DNA of 64,000 nucleotides from Melieria omissa (Eukaryota > Arthropoda > Insecta > Diptera > Ulidiidae). Numbering within the stretch: position 1 is the first letter of the stretch; every line of letters begins with the position of its first letter. Where the stretch lies: contig OZ020269.1 of assembly GCA_963971225.1 (NCBI GenBank), forward strand, positions 27,569,783 to 27,633,782, in the 5' to 3' direction. Below the pieces are notes generated by a model. That model saw only the letters and a program-made list of their open reading frames with translations, was not told the origin of the DNA and made no database searches. Positions 21,300-33,509 of the stretch are shown one piece after another. The position numbers were made by a program, and so were the translations under genes.

Positions 21300-23200
21300 C
21301 TTGTTATAGTCATTTATCTGGCAACTGACTTTGTTTCAAATTTATGTATATTCAGATATTTAAAAACATAGAACTTTTCTAATTGTTTAACTGGCATCTG
21401 AATTTGTTTTATAATCTTAATATTTATATATTTAAGCTAATAAAACTATTCTTATTGTTTATCTAACGCATTAAATTGTTAGAGATTCTCAATGTTCGGA
21501 TATTTGAAAACATAGAATTTTTCTATTAGTTGTGTAAGGTGTAAACATATTTTAGATTCTTAATATTTGGTTATTTGAAAGCAAAACAAATCTTCTTATC
21601 AGTTATCTGAAACCTGAAATTATTTTAGAAACTCAATGTTTAGTTATTTGAAAACATAGAATTGTTTTAATCGGTTACCTAACATCTAAATTTGATTTAG
21701 ATTTTAAATACTTGATTACCTGATACATGATTTGGTTTAGATGCTCAATATTTAGATATTTGAAAACATAGAAGTTTTCTATTAGTTGTATGAGGTGTAA
21801 AAATATTTTAGATTCTCAATATTTAGATATTTAAAAACAAAAAAATTCTTCTAATCTGTTATATGAGACCTGAAACTGTTTAAGAATCTCAATATTAAGA
21901 TATTTGAAAACATAGAATTGTTCTAATCGATTACTTAACATCTAAAGTCGTTTTAGATTTTCAATACTTGATTACCTGACACATGAAATTGTTTCAGGTA
22001 CTCAATATTTGAATATTTGAACACATATAAGTTTTCGATTAGTTCTGTGAGCTGTAAAAATATTTTAGATTCTCAATATTTAGATATTTAAAAACAAAAA
22101 AATTCTTCTAATCAGTTATATGAGACCTGAAACTGTTTAAGAATCTCAATATTAAGATATTTGAAAACATAGAATTGTTCTAATCGATTACTTAACATCT
22201 AAAGTCGTTTTAGATTTTCAATACTTGATTACCTGACACATGAAATTGTTTCAGGTACTCAATATTTGAATATTTGAACACATATAAGTTTTCGATTAGT
22301 TCTGTGAGCTGTAAAAATATCTTAGATTCTCAATATTTAGTTATTTGAATACATAGAATTCTTCTATTTGGTTATCTGTTTTAGAAACTCAATGTTTAGA
22401 TATTTGAAAACATAGAATTATTCTAATTGGTTACCTAACATCTAAATTTGTTTTAGATTTTCAATACTTGATTACCTGATACATGAAATTGTTTTAAATG
22501 CTCACTATTCAGATATTTGCAAACATAGAAGTTTTCTGTTGGGTTGTGTGAGGTGTGAAATTGTTTTAAATTCTCAACATTTAGGTATTTGAAAATATAG
22601 AAGCATTCTAATCGGTTATCTGACATCTGAGTTTGCTTAAGATTCTCATTATTTGATTATCTGAAATCATAGAATCATTTTAATTGCTTACCTGGCACCT
22701 AAATTTGTTGAACTTTTAAAAATGCAGGTAGGTATTTGAAAACATAGAATTATTCCAATTAGTTAACTGACATCTGAACTTAATTAACAGTCTTTGTATT
22801 TCAATATTTCGACTAATAGAACTATTCAAATTAATTTCTGGGCGCATGAATTTGCATCAGATTTTCAATATTGAGGGATTAGATTCTCAATATTTGATTA
22901 TTTAAAAACATAGAACTATTGTAATCGGTTATCAGACACATAAAATAGTTTTAGATTCTCAATATGTGATTAGTTGAAAACATAGAACTATTAAAATTGC
23001 TTTTCAGTCATTTAAATTTGTTTTAAATTCTCAAAGTTCAGATATTTCAAAACATAGAACTTTTCTAATTGATTAACAGACATCTGAAAGTGGTTTAGAC
23101 TCTCAATATTGATGTATTTGAAAACATAGAACTATTTAAATCAGTTATCTGATATTTGAATTTGTTTCAGATTCTCAATTTTTGAATTTTTAAGATAATC
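21300..23200. repeat. Satellite-like tandem array with a 257-bp higher-order repeat
   Basis: Short units of roughly 75-90 bp recur, built on tctcaatatttagatatttgaaaacatag, then ttctaatcggtta and gacatctgaatttgtttt. Within it, a block of three units (about 21815-22071) is followed by a nearly identical copy (22072-22328), a higher-order period of 257 bp. AT-rich and non-coding. Confidence 0.85.
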
Positions 23201-24180
23201 CTTTTACCTTAGCAGTACTAACTGATCCATTGATTAATATTAATTGATTTTAAAATTCTTAAGTATGATATTTCGAGTTAGTTTTAAATGTTCTTAACTT
23301 TTATTTTACGTCTCAAATGGTTTGATTTGTTAAAACAATAAAATTTGAAATTTCCGCTAATATTATTTCCACTTCAAAAACTGGAAGTGAGTCAAATTCG
23401 TATACCTGTGAGTAGGAATTTTCTAATCTATGATTCGACATCTGAATTTCCTAATCCTCAGTACTTATTATCTGACCAGAGGGTGGGGTTCAGAAATCTT
23501 TTTGGGCACCTGCGGACTCTGCCACGATCGTAGTGAATCCGCTACGCTTTATACAAAAATTTAAAATCAGTTTCGCCACTTCGCTTTGTCTGAAGTCAAA
23601 ACTTCACGAAATTTTTGGTGTCACTACCGTTTTTGGCATCTGTCACAGTCATTTTGAATTGCCCAGAATTTATTTCTGTGTGTAATTTTTTTAGGAAAAA
23701 ATTCTCACAGCAGAAGCTCATGAAAAACTTTAAATAAGTGTGAGGACAGGTTTTAGAATGAAGACGTTTGTGTTCCGACCACCCGATACTCATATTTTCT
23801 ATCCACGAAAGCTAATGATTGCCTTGAGACACTGTTACCGCTTAGAGTGTTAAACATTTCAATCTGTTGTTCAGCATTCTTACCTATCTTACCCTCTTCC
23901 ATGTCTTAACACTCGTTAAGTTCGTGCTTAAGGACCTGTTGTCGACCTCATATTTAACCCAAACCCATTTCATTATGTCCTTTAGTGCTTTAAAATCTCT
24001 TTCCATTTGCCATTCAAAACAAAAACAAAAAGCAAAAGACAAACTTTATGCTGCGCTGCCAACAAGTTTTTGCCATGTTTTTTTCTGTATTCATTGTGTA
24101 GCGATTTTTTTATGATCCCCGCATCGCATTTCCTGCGCGTCAATTCAATTGTGCCAACTTTTACCTCACGGCGCATTCAT
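23201..24180. other. Non-genic stretch
   Basis: AT-rich DNA; short open frames carry no recognised motif. Confidence 0.45.
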
Positions 24181-24962
24181 CTCCAGCACCAGACCCATTT
24201 ATTATATTGGCCGCTCGCAGCTGTATCTCCCCTCGACACGACAATATGCCCGCAAGTGTGCGCCGCAAAGCGTGTAGCTGTTGCTCCTTCGTGCAATTGT
24301 TGCCATTGTCGATTCGCTACCTCGCTCGCTCCGTTCGTGCGTCGTGTCTCCTTGACGATACGTTTGGCGAAAATCGTTCGTTGTCAACGTGCCGCAACAG
24401 CAGCAGCGGTCTTTGCATAGTTGTGTTGCTGTGTTCCTGTGTTGTTGTTGCTGTTGCTCTTGCTTTTCTCTTATTCATTGCATGCAACACAAATATAATT
24501 TTATTCACCATGGCAACCAGCCTCCCAGTCTCTGTCGTACATTGTTGCCTCGTCGTTCCTCTCGCGCCGCCCACTGTGCCGTACAAGGTCTCCGCCACGG
24601 CGTTCGCATTACAATGCGTCTATCTAGAGCTCTCATCTATTTTGTTTTTGTTTTCATATTCTTGGCTTTATTGCTCGTAACTCTGTGATTGTGCCCTCTA
24701 TGGCAATATTATTCCAGTGCTTCGCCCGATGCCCGCTGCCCCACCTCAATCATGTCATATTGTGTGCTCGTATTTCAGAGTCGCTGTGTACGTGTGTGTG
24801 TGTGTGCGCTGGTACCCATAGCGACGTTTCTCTGGCGCCAAACTGACGTGACGTGCTCGTTCGTATTGCACCCTCGAAATGTGCGCCAAGCCGCCCTCAT
24901 GCCCGTCCTGCACCCGCACAACGCCCAGTCGCCTCATTCATTGTTCCACACAAACACACCCA

Positions 24963-25000
<38 letters not shown>

Positions 25001-26590
25001 GAGACGCTGACTTTGAAGCCTTTGGTACGCGTGCAAGCAGAATTTCTGCTCATTTCATACTCGTCATATGGCCAACTCTGTTGCCATTTGATTTTGTTGC
25101 CACAGCGCTCCTTCGTCCCCCCTTCGACCCCTCTTCTCACCCCTCAACTGAATCGCAAACAACCCAGCTGCCTCCAATGCTTGCACCTTTTCCACTGTTG
25201 ATATGCTTGCACTCGGCTTGCCCCCCCGCCGATTTCGCCTCATGGCTGTCTGTCCTTTAGTCTGTCTGTCCTTTAGTCTGTCTGTCTGTCTGTATGCCTG
25301 GCTGCGCGTTTGTATGTATGTCTGTCTTGCTGCTTGTATCGTCTGTGTGTTTATCAGTTTTTTATATCGGTTTGTCTGCTGTTGTTGCGCCAGTTCGTTC
25401 CTTCACAAACCCACACACACACACAAAGTCAGATCTCTTGGTATATTTTTTTTATTTGCTCAACTCTCCTCTTCCCCACCACACCCGCCGCCTTCCTTAC
25501 CATCTTAATTCCCAACGCGTTTTCTTTACCTTTCCATATTTTTTTCTCTTGTTTCTTTTATGTCTTTTCTTAATCTTGTTTTTGTTGTTGTTGTTGTTGC
25601 TGTTGCCTTTGCTGACTAATGTTTCATCATAAATTTGGAATTCAACTTGTTGTTGGTGCAATTCCTCGGACGAAATGCCTGAAGCAGAACGGCGACAATG
25701 ACTGTGCGGCTGACGATGTCGATGTCGACCGTTGACTGTGGCAAGTGCTGTTCTCTTGCTTAAGGTTGTTGTTGTTGTTGTTGTTGTTATTGTTCCTGTT
25801 GTGGCTGGTGTTAGCAATGTGGCATGGTCGTTATTGTTACTTGTTGTCTTGCTAGTGGTTGCTCTTGTTGTTGTTGTTGCTGTTATTCGTTTTTGTGTGC
25901 GTGTGTTGTTGTTTTTGTTGTTTCTATCTTTCAACTTGTTCAACTGGAATCACCTTCGACAATTTCCCCCAGTGTGTTCTTTTTGTATATCATTATTTTG
26001 TTGTTGTTGTTGTTGTCCTCTTTGACAGCATTTGTGGTATTTTTAACTGTTGCTGTTATTATTATTGTTGTTGGTGTACCACTGCAATGCAATGTATTTT
26101 TCGCCCCTCGCATTTTCATGGCATTGTCTGTCTTCTTCGTTTGCAATGTTTTTTCTGATGTGTTTATGTGTATGTGCTGCATGCAATGTGTGTGTTGTTA
26201 TTGTTGTTGTTGTTTCTCTTAATACTCAATTTCATATGTTTACACAAACAATGTAAATCAGAATTTAAACCACAAATTCCGCCAATTTCTCACCTTTGAG
26301 GTATTTTTAGTTCTTATTTTTTACTTTATTTTCTTTTACGTTATTATTTATGGTTAAATTTTTTATGTAGTGTTTTATTTATTACGTTGTATAATAAATA
26401 TTGCAGTTTTTAGGGCTTTAAATTTCAATTTAAATAATGAAAAATAATGATAATTTTAAACTATTCCCGCCGCGCCTGACGCGATACACGCGTAATCTGC
26501 AGGTCCAATTTTCCACCGCTTTCTTGAGCAATGTGAGCCAAAGTTTAGTAACGGTTCACACAATGTTGTCTCCCAAGGCGTTCCAAGTTT
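24181..26590. other. GC-richer opa/CA-repeat island, non-coding
   Basis: Contains a CA run at about 24951-24998, tgtctgtctgt repeats at 25246-25330 and GTT runs at 25575-25605, 25763-25795, 25860-25890, 25996-26018 and 26193-26216. Open frames up to 170 codons exist in several overlapping frames. They look like repeat translations rather than proteins: no shared domains and no splice pattern. It may be intronic regulatory DNA. The last part (26250-26590) is AT-rich with nothing recognised. Confidence 0.5.
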
Positions 26591-26597
26591 CCTATTT

Positions 26598-26842
26598 CTG
26601 TGGCCGCTAGGAATAACAGCCAAAGTCGATTATATGAAGTTTTCAGGAGAGCACTTTTAATTTTTGAATTTGCTTTAGATTACACTAGATACATTTTAGA
26701 TTTTTTGGCGTAAAACATTCATTTTATGAACAAAAACCATAAAATTTTGTGTAGTAGTACATTTGAATACGACGAATGCAATGGCGGTAATAACTCAATT
26801 TTGTCCTAACTCGACTTTGGCTGTTATTCCTTACGGTCACAG
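26598..26842. mobile_element. 245-bp element with 32-bp inverted terminal repeats
   Basis: Arms at 26598-26629 and 26811-26842 match at 29 of 32 positions after reverse complementation (core aggaataacagccaaagtcg). They start with CTGTG and are flanked on both sides by attt (26594-26597 and 26843-26846), a possible 4-bp target duplication. No coding capacity. A non-autonomous DNA transposon of unassigned superfamily. Confidence 0.7.
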
Positions 26843-26889
26843 ATTTGTTCGCATAGGTTCAATGACTTTACGTATGCCCAGAGAAAATA

Positions 26890-27028
26890 ATCAAAAGGCG
26901 GTTTAATCGCTCAATCACTTCTACGGCGATCCGCAACACCAAGGAGCTCTAACTGGTATCACCAAGGACCCAATAGGGTCTATACATGACCAACGTAGCC
27001 AGCTAACCTAGCCTAACCTAACCTTAAC
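26890..27028 (+). repeat. Dispersed repeat F3, copy 1, with TAACC tail
   Basis: Words accaaggagctctaactgg, gacccaatagggtctat and a tail agctaacctagcctaacct match an inverted copy at 32161-32290. Probably a SINE or LINE 3' end. It sits next to a mariner fragment. Confidence 0.6.
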
Positions 27029-27054
27029 CGCTCAATCTAGTTGGTCAATCAATT

Positions 27055-27258
27055 AGCCCATTTGGAGAATGTTTCCTTCAATAAGTCGATTGTTTGACGT
27101 GTGGTTCTGTTAAAAGAACATGTCTTCCATTCAATTTGACCCAAAAAAATCATGGCAATCATGGTTCCATAATGCTCATCAGTAACTGTAACATTTGATT
27201 CATTAATGAGTCCGGAAAATATGCACAGGAGAATCCATAACTCCCTCTCCCCTTCCAC
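27055..27258 (-). pseudogene. Fragment of a mariner/Tc1-superfamily transposase
   Basis: The minus-strand frame reads NVTVTDEHYGTMI, then IFLGQIE and TTRQTIDLLKETF. This follows the order seen in a widespread group of insect mariner-like transposases (VTVNGxRYRxMI, then HTARxTIDLLKExF), a region just before and after the second catalytic acidic residue. The QQDGAT motif itself is degraded. Only about 65 codons remain, so this is a relic, and it is a different lineage from the mariner copy at 58582-59492. Confidence 0.55.
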
Positions 27259-27349
27259 CCACTTTCTCTTTTTATTTTCCCATTCCCATTTCCTCTATCA
27301 ACCTGTTTCCTGAGCCTTAAGTACAATGGGCTACAGAGCCTGAGTGCTT

Positions 27350-27551
27350 GGGGTAATGACCTCCACTTTAAAATTTATGGAAGAAAGCTACCATTGCTGC
27401 CTAATGGGTACAAAATACCCAATGAATATCTCAGCAACGTGCAGAGATAGAAAGCTGAAACTTTGTTTCTGATCATTTTGGGTCAATTCCAGGTCGTGTA
27501 TAACATTTTATCAAAATTGTATGGGCGAATCTGGTACCCGGCAGTAATGTG
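27350..27551 (-). mobile_element. TTAA miniature element A relative, truncated
   Basis: An inverted copy of the left part of the element at 12002-12486. Shared words include ctgagatattcattgggta, ctttctatctctgcacgttg and gccgggtacc after reverse complementation. It ends at TTAA (27552-27555). The other end is lost. Confidence 0.7.
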
Positions 27552-27790
27552 TTAATGATGATCTGTGGCTGCAATCTCCAGCGAGGTCAGACTGAACTTG
27601 GTGCTGATCAGTAAAAAATGTTTTGGTAAATTTTATGATCATCAGCATGGAGAAGAAATCTAGAGTCTGAAAAAGAATTACTACATTAGTATCATTAATG
27701 AAAACTATAAAAAAAACAGTGCCGCATGAAGGCTTCTTTGGAGACCCTATAAAAGGCCTAGAGACCTACGTTTACTTCGATACGATGTAG

Positions 27791-28046
27791 TTACTTACTT
27801 ACCTACCTACTAACTTATTTAACTGACCATAACAACACCTTACTGGGTCATGGCCTGCAACCAAAATTCTCTTAAGACGCTTCTGCTTTGTGCGCGCTTT
27901 CTTCATTTTGTCAAAACAAGAGAACAGAGGGCCTCCTCAACTTGGTCTTTCCACAGAAGACACGGCCTCACTCTTCGCCATAGACCTTTAACTGCCGCAT
28001 TGAACATGATTTTCGTCGCAGCTTCATTGTCCATAGGAGAGACATG
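27791..28046 (-). pseudogene. 5'-truncated LINE, RT C-terminal end, copy 1
   Basis: Nucleotide similarity to the clearer copy at 46657-46915 runs along its length (ggcctcctcaacttggtc, ttccac.gaagacacggcc, cttcgcc). It ends with a TAAG-type microsatellite tail (ttacttacttacctac on the plus strand). Too degraded to translate. The opposite-strand open frame here is incidental. Confidence 0.6.
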
Positions 28047-28050
28047 TTAA

Positions 28051-28375
28051 CCTTTTCGACACAACTGGGATAATACGTCCCAGCAAGTTTTTAATGCCTC
28101 TCATAACAATTATTCAGATCTTATGACCCACGCCTAATATTTATTCGACTTAAGTATATCTCGCCAGATAAAAGGACACTTTCAGAATTTGTTAGCATGC
28201 AACATCGTTTTCTAGCCTCAGCTTTTATAGCACAGGAGCATTTCTAATAAGATTATTGCTTTATTTTCTAAATAAAACTGGGTCCATGCTGTCAAACAGC
28301 GCATCCAGCTCGTTGTTGTTTCGTATCCATTAGTCGTTGTCAATAGGAACAGATTCGAGAGTTTTGTAAAGTAAT
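28051..28375. other. Possible one-ended TTAA element and unassigned DNA
   Basis: TTAA at 28047-28050 is followed by CCTTTTCGACACAACTGGG and a small palindrome, ctgggataatacgtcccag, resembling the ends of the other TTAA elements. I found no matching right end before the SINE at 28376. Confidence 0.35.
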
Positions 28376-28712
28376 TTCCTCTCGATAGTTCAGAGGATAG
28401 CGATTTGGCTTTTCACACCAGAGGCCCCCGGTTCGATTCCCAGCTGAAGCTGTTGAAACTTCTATCTTCTTCTATCGCTGAAGTGCGCTCTTAAAAGAAG
28501 CATCGCCAACCGCCGCTCGGATTCGGCTTCAAACTGTAGGTCTCCTCCCCTCCCCTTATCCCATCCGCTTGAATTATGTATTGTGACACATGTTGGAACA
28601 AACAGTGTTGCAGACACATTACAAAAAAACGGGTGAAATATGTGGTATCATAATGGGTCTTTCAGACCTCCGAATGTGTCTCTTACAAAGGCAGCCACCA
28701 TAACCTAACATA
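28376..28712 (+). repeat. tRNA-derived SINE, copy S2 (most complete)
   Basis: The tRNA-like head has an A-box-like gatagttcagagg at 28384-28396 and a perfect B box, ggttcgattcc, at 28430-28440. The body includes gccgctcggattcggcttc and caaactgtaggtc, then atgtggtatcataatgggtc, and it ends in cataacctaacataacctaac. The body part recurs inverted at 38565-38718. Length about 335 bp. RNA polymerase III transcription from the internal boxes is expected by analogy. Confidence 0.7.
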
Positions 28713-28714
28713 AC

Positions 28715-29030
28715 CTAACTTTCCTGTCGAATACCAAGACATGATCTAATCGAGTCTGAAAATACAGAGTGCAAAGTAAGTTTGACAAACATCGCATACT
28801 TTAGCAAAAGTTTTTGAAAAATCCATATAGAATACTTAGAATCCATACTCAGAATCCGCTTGGAGTGAGACGCAGATAAACAATCCTCGGTAAAAATAGC
28901 CAAATTTGTGATTCTAGATCGACCAGAAACAAAGCCATGTTGATTAGGACAAATAAATTCTACACAAGAAAACAAATTTTTTTCTATGATACATTCAAAG
29001 AATTTAACCACAAATCACACAACTTTGAGT
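28715..29030 (-). pseudogene. LINE reverse-transcriptase fragment with frameshift
   Basis: The minus-strand frame contains ICPNQHGFVSGRSRITNLAIF, an early RT motif of non-LTR retrotransposons (QHGF.pGrSt.tNL). The next RT motif, carrying the first catalytic aspartate, is recognisable in a different frame as MDFSKTFAKV, so a frameshift separates them. The catalytic FADD motif is not seen. About 100 codons remain of an enzyme of about 800-1000. Confidence 0.65.
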
Positions 29031-31370
29031 TGGGACCATAATTGGCGACATGGTTATTTTTGTCAGACTTAAAAACTGGTGATTAAAGTATTTTTCAATG
29101 CATGTAATTCACCCGGTTGCATATTTTAACAAGTTTTATTATAAATCAAAAGAAGTAAACGCACACGAAAAAAACCAAAAGAATTCTTGAGCTAATAAAA
29201 ACCTGAAGACTTGCAAAAATTTTTTTATTGATATCAATTTTCAATAATTTTCTTCAATTTAATTCAATTAGACGAAACACTCGATTCAGTTCGATTTGTT
29301 GTTGTCTTATCAGTTTTGCTTTTTATTAAACGCTTTTTGCATTCACTGACGGGTCGCTCTTTTGACAATTGAAATTCAATTTTTCTGTACGCAAAAAACA
29401 AAACCAATACAACACTAACAAATATAAATAAAACTGAAAACATAAATCTTGAACTTGAACTTTTATCTTCCATCAGAAAACAAAAGGCAAAACCATTAAA
29501 ACAAAAAAAAACACCAAAATGCACAAACAACGAGACTAATGAAATCACAAAACTGAAGAGGCCTCAAAAGCTAAAACAATGACTGTGCGTGTGTGTATGT
29601 GTGCATCTTTGGGCAAGTGTGTGTGTAGAAAATTCAAAATGAATTACCAGCACGCAATGAGCAAAAACCAATTCATGGCTTTTGCTGCCACTTATCTAAA
29701 AATAAGCACACAAATACAATGCATAAGCTTTACGATTTACAACAACAAAAACGGCATACATATATATATATACATAAAAATGAAAAGCAAACAGCAGAAA
29801 TATTCAATAAAAACAACGACAAATCAAAAACCATGACAAACTCACAAAAGGTACAAAATACAAAAGGAAAACAAGCAAATACGAAAAAAAAAATATTAAA
29901 GAAAATGAAAACCCAACAACAATAACGACAAACGGCCACAAAAGTGAACCGCATCGACGCTGGCACTGGCACTGGCCCATTAAATGTCCAGCACTGAGAG
30001 TAAAAAGTCATCGTAACGAAAACAATGATACAACAACAGCAACAACAACCACAACTAAAACGTCAACCAGCACATCACAAATTAAGTGTAACCCCTGAGC
30101 GAGAATGTGACAAAATTTAACGCCTAAAAACGTTGCAAATGCGAAGAAGTGTGGAGATACGAATGCGAAGATACTTGACGTACGGTCGCGTCGGTGTGTC
30201 GGCATTTAGCTGCATTTGACTGTGCGATGGTCCATGGCGCACACAAGGGAATTCCCTCTCTCGCGACATAGCAACCACAGAGAGCAAGCGCGCTCTCGTT
30301 TGACAGAGCAATCAGCCGCCACAATTGACGCGCGACGCATTTTAGAGGAAATTGAAAGCAAAAATTGAAGACAGTTGATAACAGTGTTGCCAGATTTTCG
30401 TTTGATGATAGGTTCGATAGATAGCATTGAGAAAGAAATTGAAGCCTCTGATCGAATTTAATGTTATGTAAACATCCAAAGGGTTGTTTATACAATACTA
30501 TCATATGAAACTTTGGTCTGGTAGACGAGTCTCAGTAGGAAATATAACACCATATAACATATATAGCTTAGCCGATAACAATGAACAGCAACGAGAGCAA
30601 TGAGATTCTGTCCTGTGAAGGCATTTAACGTGCTGACATATCTGCTCCCCATTGATCTACAGTGAAGCCCACTTAAGTACTACGTCTCTTAAGTACCCAT
30701 TCCGTTTAAGAAACTAACATTTGTGGGCACTAAGTGCGCTTAGTAGTGAACCCATTAAAGAACTCCATAAAGTACCTCAAAACGATTGCATTTTTCGGTG
30801 GTAGGGTAGGTACTATTTAAAGATAGTGGGTATTTAGCACGAATGCCACAACTTAGTGCTCTCAGGTAAAAAAAAACCAGCTCCAGAAAAACACACCGTA
30901 CGACTGTGATGGTCTACTATTACCCAGACAAAAATGCCCCGACACAACCACGAACTATGCAAGTTCTACAATGTTTTTATTTCCCTTGTTCACTCCTCTC
31001 GAGAGCATAGGGCCTCCACAAGGCATTGCCTTGTGTTGGTCACGTTAATCGGTTGTGTTTCTCTGTCAGGTCACTTAACCTTAACTTTGTCTGCCTGCAT
31101 AGGAACGACTCATCCAATGTTGTAAGCTTCCGCTCATAACGCCAACTGTTCTGCTGTAAAGAAGGTAACAGCAGAATGGTTTGCGACTTCGCTAAGATCG
31201 GTTTGGGGCGCTGTTTTTCACTAATGACCGCTTTCCCTTACGAGCATTGCTGGTGCATCGTTTAGCTATATATTTGTTTTATTTCTTTCGGTCCTACATT
31301 AGTATTTGGGAAAAATTTTCATATCCGTACCCTCTCTCTCGGCTAGAATGGAGTAGGTAAAATATCATAT
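29031..31370. other. Host non-coding DNA
   Basis: Mixed AT-rich DNA; 29540-30060 is A/C-rich with caa words. A GTGTTGCCAGAT word near 30380 resembles hAT ends but has no partner. The stretch tacagtgaagcccacttaag near 30658 recalls a pogo/Tigger-type end, also without a partner. No gene is recognised. Confidence 0.4.
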
Positions 31371-31377
31371 TGGCTTA

Positions 31378-31757
31378 GATTTCAGAATCTACACAGATGG
31401 ATCTAAGGTGAAGTGCAGGGTAGGAGCCGAAGTCTTTGAGGCGCAAGTGATTTCTATCAAGGAAACTCCATCTAAACGCCGCAATATCACACGTTCCGTC
31501 CGTCCCATCCAGAATCAAGGCACTGGACTCATAGATCTTCTTTTCAAAATTAGTGCAAGAGTGCAGAGAGCTCATTACGCAGCTAGATCATCGATTCAAA
31601 GTTAACCCGATCTGGGTACCAGGACACAATACCATTGACGACAATACGCAATCTCTTGAATTAGACCAAAGACTGCGCTTTAACGCCCCACTGGACTCAA
31701 TACTGGAGTCTCTAAGGACTTTTTCGCTAAAACCAACACAAGGTGATGCAATACTGT
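31378..31757 (+). pseudogene. Degenerate RNase H domain of an R1/I/jockey-type LINE
   Basis: A frame starting near 31378 reads DFRIYTDGSKVKCRVGAEVF. TDGSK is the first catalytic motif of LINE RNase H and the aspartate codon is at 31396. About 70 codons on, in another frame, IWVPGHNTIDDN matches the last motif (WVPGH.gi.GNE). The middle motifs are lost and the frames are shifted, so it is inactive. Confidence 0.65.
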
Positions 31758-32160
31758 AAAATCAACTGATTACTTTGGCCAACATATAACAAGAACAGAA
31801 CTGTAGAGTGAATAGAGTCTGACAGTATGTGATAAGACTGACTGTTGTCATCCAAGGCCACTCAGGTATCCCCAGCGGCCACAGCTGTAATAATTCGAAC
31901 GAGTAGGAAGTCGTCCACAGGTCCTCTGCGCCTGGCCGGCCTTAACAAGAAGGAGATAGAAGACGCTAGGTGAACCTATATAAAGAAATTTCAAGGATAT
32001 AGCGAATAACACTGTGAAATCGCTATTCGCCTTCATCAACGTCTCGGACAGTATATAGACGTCATTCAAATTGTGAAGAAAACAGCACACTAGTAAACCA
32101 TATAGCACCTACCGGGGATAGTAGTAACAAAAAAGATGCCACTAAAACCAACCAACCAAG
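31758..32160. other. Unassigned DNA, possibly more LINE debris
   Basis: No intact frame. It may be continuing ORF2 remains downstream of the RNase H relic, but I see no motif. Confidence 0.35.
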
Positions 32161-32290
32161 CTATGTTAGGTTAGCTGCCTGGCTAAGTACGCTACTCATA
32201 GACCCTATTGGGTCCCTAGCGATGCCAGTTAGAGCTCCTTGGTGCTGCGTATCGACGTAAAACTGATTGGTAAGAATGTGGGTGTTCCTG
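32161..32290 (-). repeat. Dispersed repeat F3, copy 2
   Basis: Inverted relative of 26890-27028: tatgttaggttagctgcc is the tail, then ctattgggtccc and gccagttagagctccttgg follow. Short and diverged. Confidence 0.6.
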
Positions 32291-33500
32291 GTGCGAAGTT
32301 CAGCAGTGACTTGGTGTCATGCTTGGGGACCTTCTCTAACCCTGGAAAAAACGAGGCCCTAAGTAAGTAAGTCTTAGTCTTGAGATAGCCGAACAGGAGC
32401 AGAGAATGTGTTTAGCATGGAAAGCTATCAGACTACTATTAACTATGTAATTATAGCTAAGAAATCCAATCGCCTAAGTACCAAGAATGTCATACATCTG
32501 GCAATACCAGCCGCAAGTCAAGTCAAGAATGTGCACAGCAGAGAGCTGTGGCGCTAATTCGTCTCACTCATTATTTCTCTCTACCACAAACAGAAATCAC
32601 TGGTACGTAAGATAAAAAATAATAAACATGTGCAAAGAATGGCCACTGAATGACTTGAAGATTTGCTCTGAAACACCAACGAAATTTGCCTTAAAGTGAG
32701 TGAAGAAAAGAGTGTTAACTGCGCTAAAGAGCAGAGAGCGTTTATTGCTGCTTAAGAGAGCATTAAGCGTTGCGCTCAATGGCCAGCAAGAGACATTTTC
32801 GACATATGCAGATGTTTTGGCAAATATGAAATTTTAATTGAACAAAATTTTAGCCAATGCGCCATTCACCGCAGCAGAGCAGCTGAGCGCGCTCGCAAGT
32901 TGTTTCTCAACTGTGTGTTCCAGTGGTGTCTGAGCACAAGGCGCACAAATGAATATTGATGGCAATCATATTCGGCCAGCTATTTGACTTTTGTAGGTCT
33001 TCGCTCGCACGCTTCAGTTATCGCTAACGTATGATATTTGTGTCGTTATTGTTGTTGCACGCACTTTGGGCAAAAGTGGTATGCGGTTAGTGAGCGCGCG
33101 AGAGAGTGAGTGGGAGTGAGGGGGCTGGTCGACATTGTTGGCTGGTCTTGTTGTCATTAGTTGCCACATTAGTCACGAAGTGTTTACTATGCGAGCGCCA
33201 CTACCACTGCCAGTGCGTGTGTTAAAGAACTGCTTTAGCTCATCGGCCCACTGTGCGGCAGCTCCTCCATAAAGCCACTCAAATTGTGTTTATTTGAACG
33301 CATATTTTGTCAATTTCTGATTTGTAAACTTTTTGAATTCAGTTTAGTTTATGCCTACGGAATTTCATGGTAATCTAAATTGTAGTAATAATGTATGATT
33401 ATGGAAGTTATTTAATCTTTCAAAGGTTCTCATAATCTGCTTATTGCTTATTTGTTATTGTGCCAAGCAAGTTGAAATTGAAAAATTCTAGAATTTCCGG
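32291..33500. other. Host non-coding DNA with a GAGA-rich patch
   Basis: No gene is visible. Around 33085-33125 the sequence tgagcgcgcgagagagtgagtg is rich in GAG repeats that GAGA factor could bind. GC content rises over 32850-33260, possibly a regulatory patch. Confidence 0.4.
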
Positions 33501-33509
33501 TATCAGCTT

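Noticed and set aside
24207..25201. Overlapping frames of 135-170 codons
   Set aside because: Several frames are open at once, composition follows CA/GTT repeats, and no domain, signal peptide or splice context was seen.
26995..27025. Telomere-like TTAGG/CCTAA repeats
   Set aside because: Only a few imperfect units occur, always at the end of dispersed repeats. Diptera lack canonical TTAGG telomeres, so these are repeat tails.
28384..28440. Possible genuine tRNA gene
   Set aside because: The head has good A- and B-box words, but the sequence does not fold into a clear cloverleaf with an anticodon arm by eye. It recurs with a common non-tRNA body, so SINE is the better reading.
30655..30760. 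Pogo/Tigger-like terminal repeat (tacagtgaagcccac)
   Set aside because: Only one end was found and no transposase remains, so I cannot support an element.
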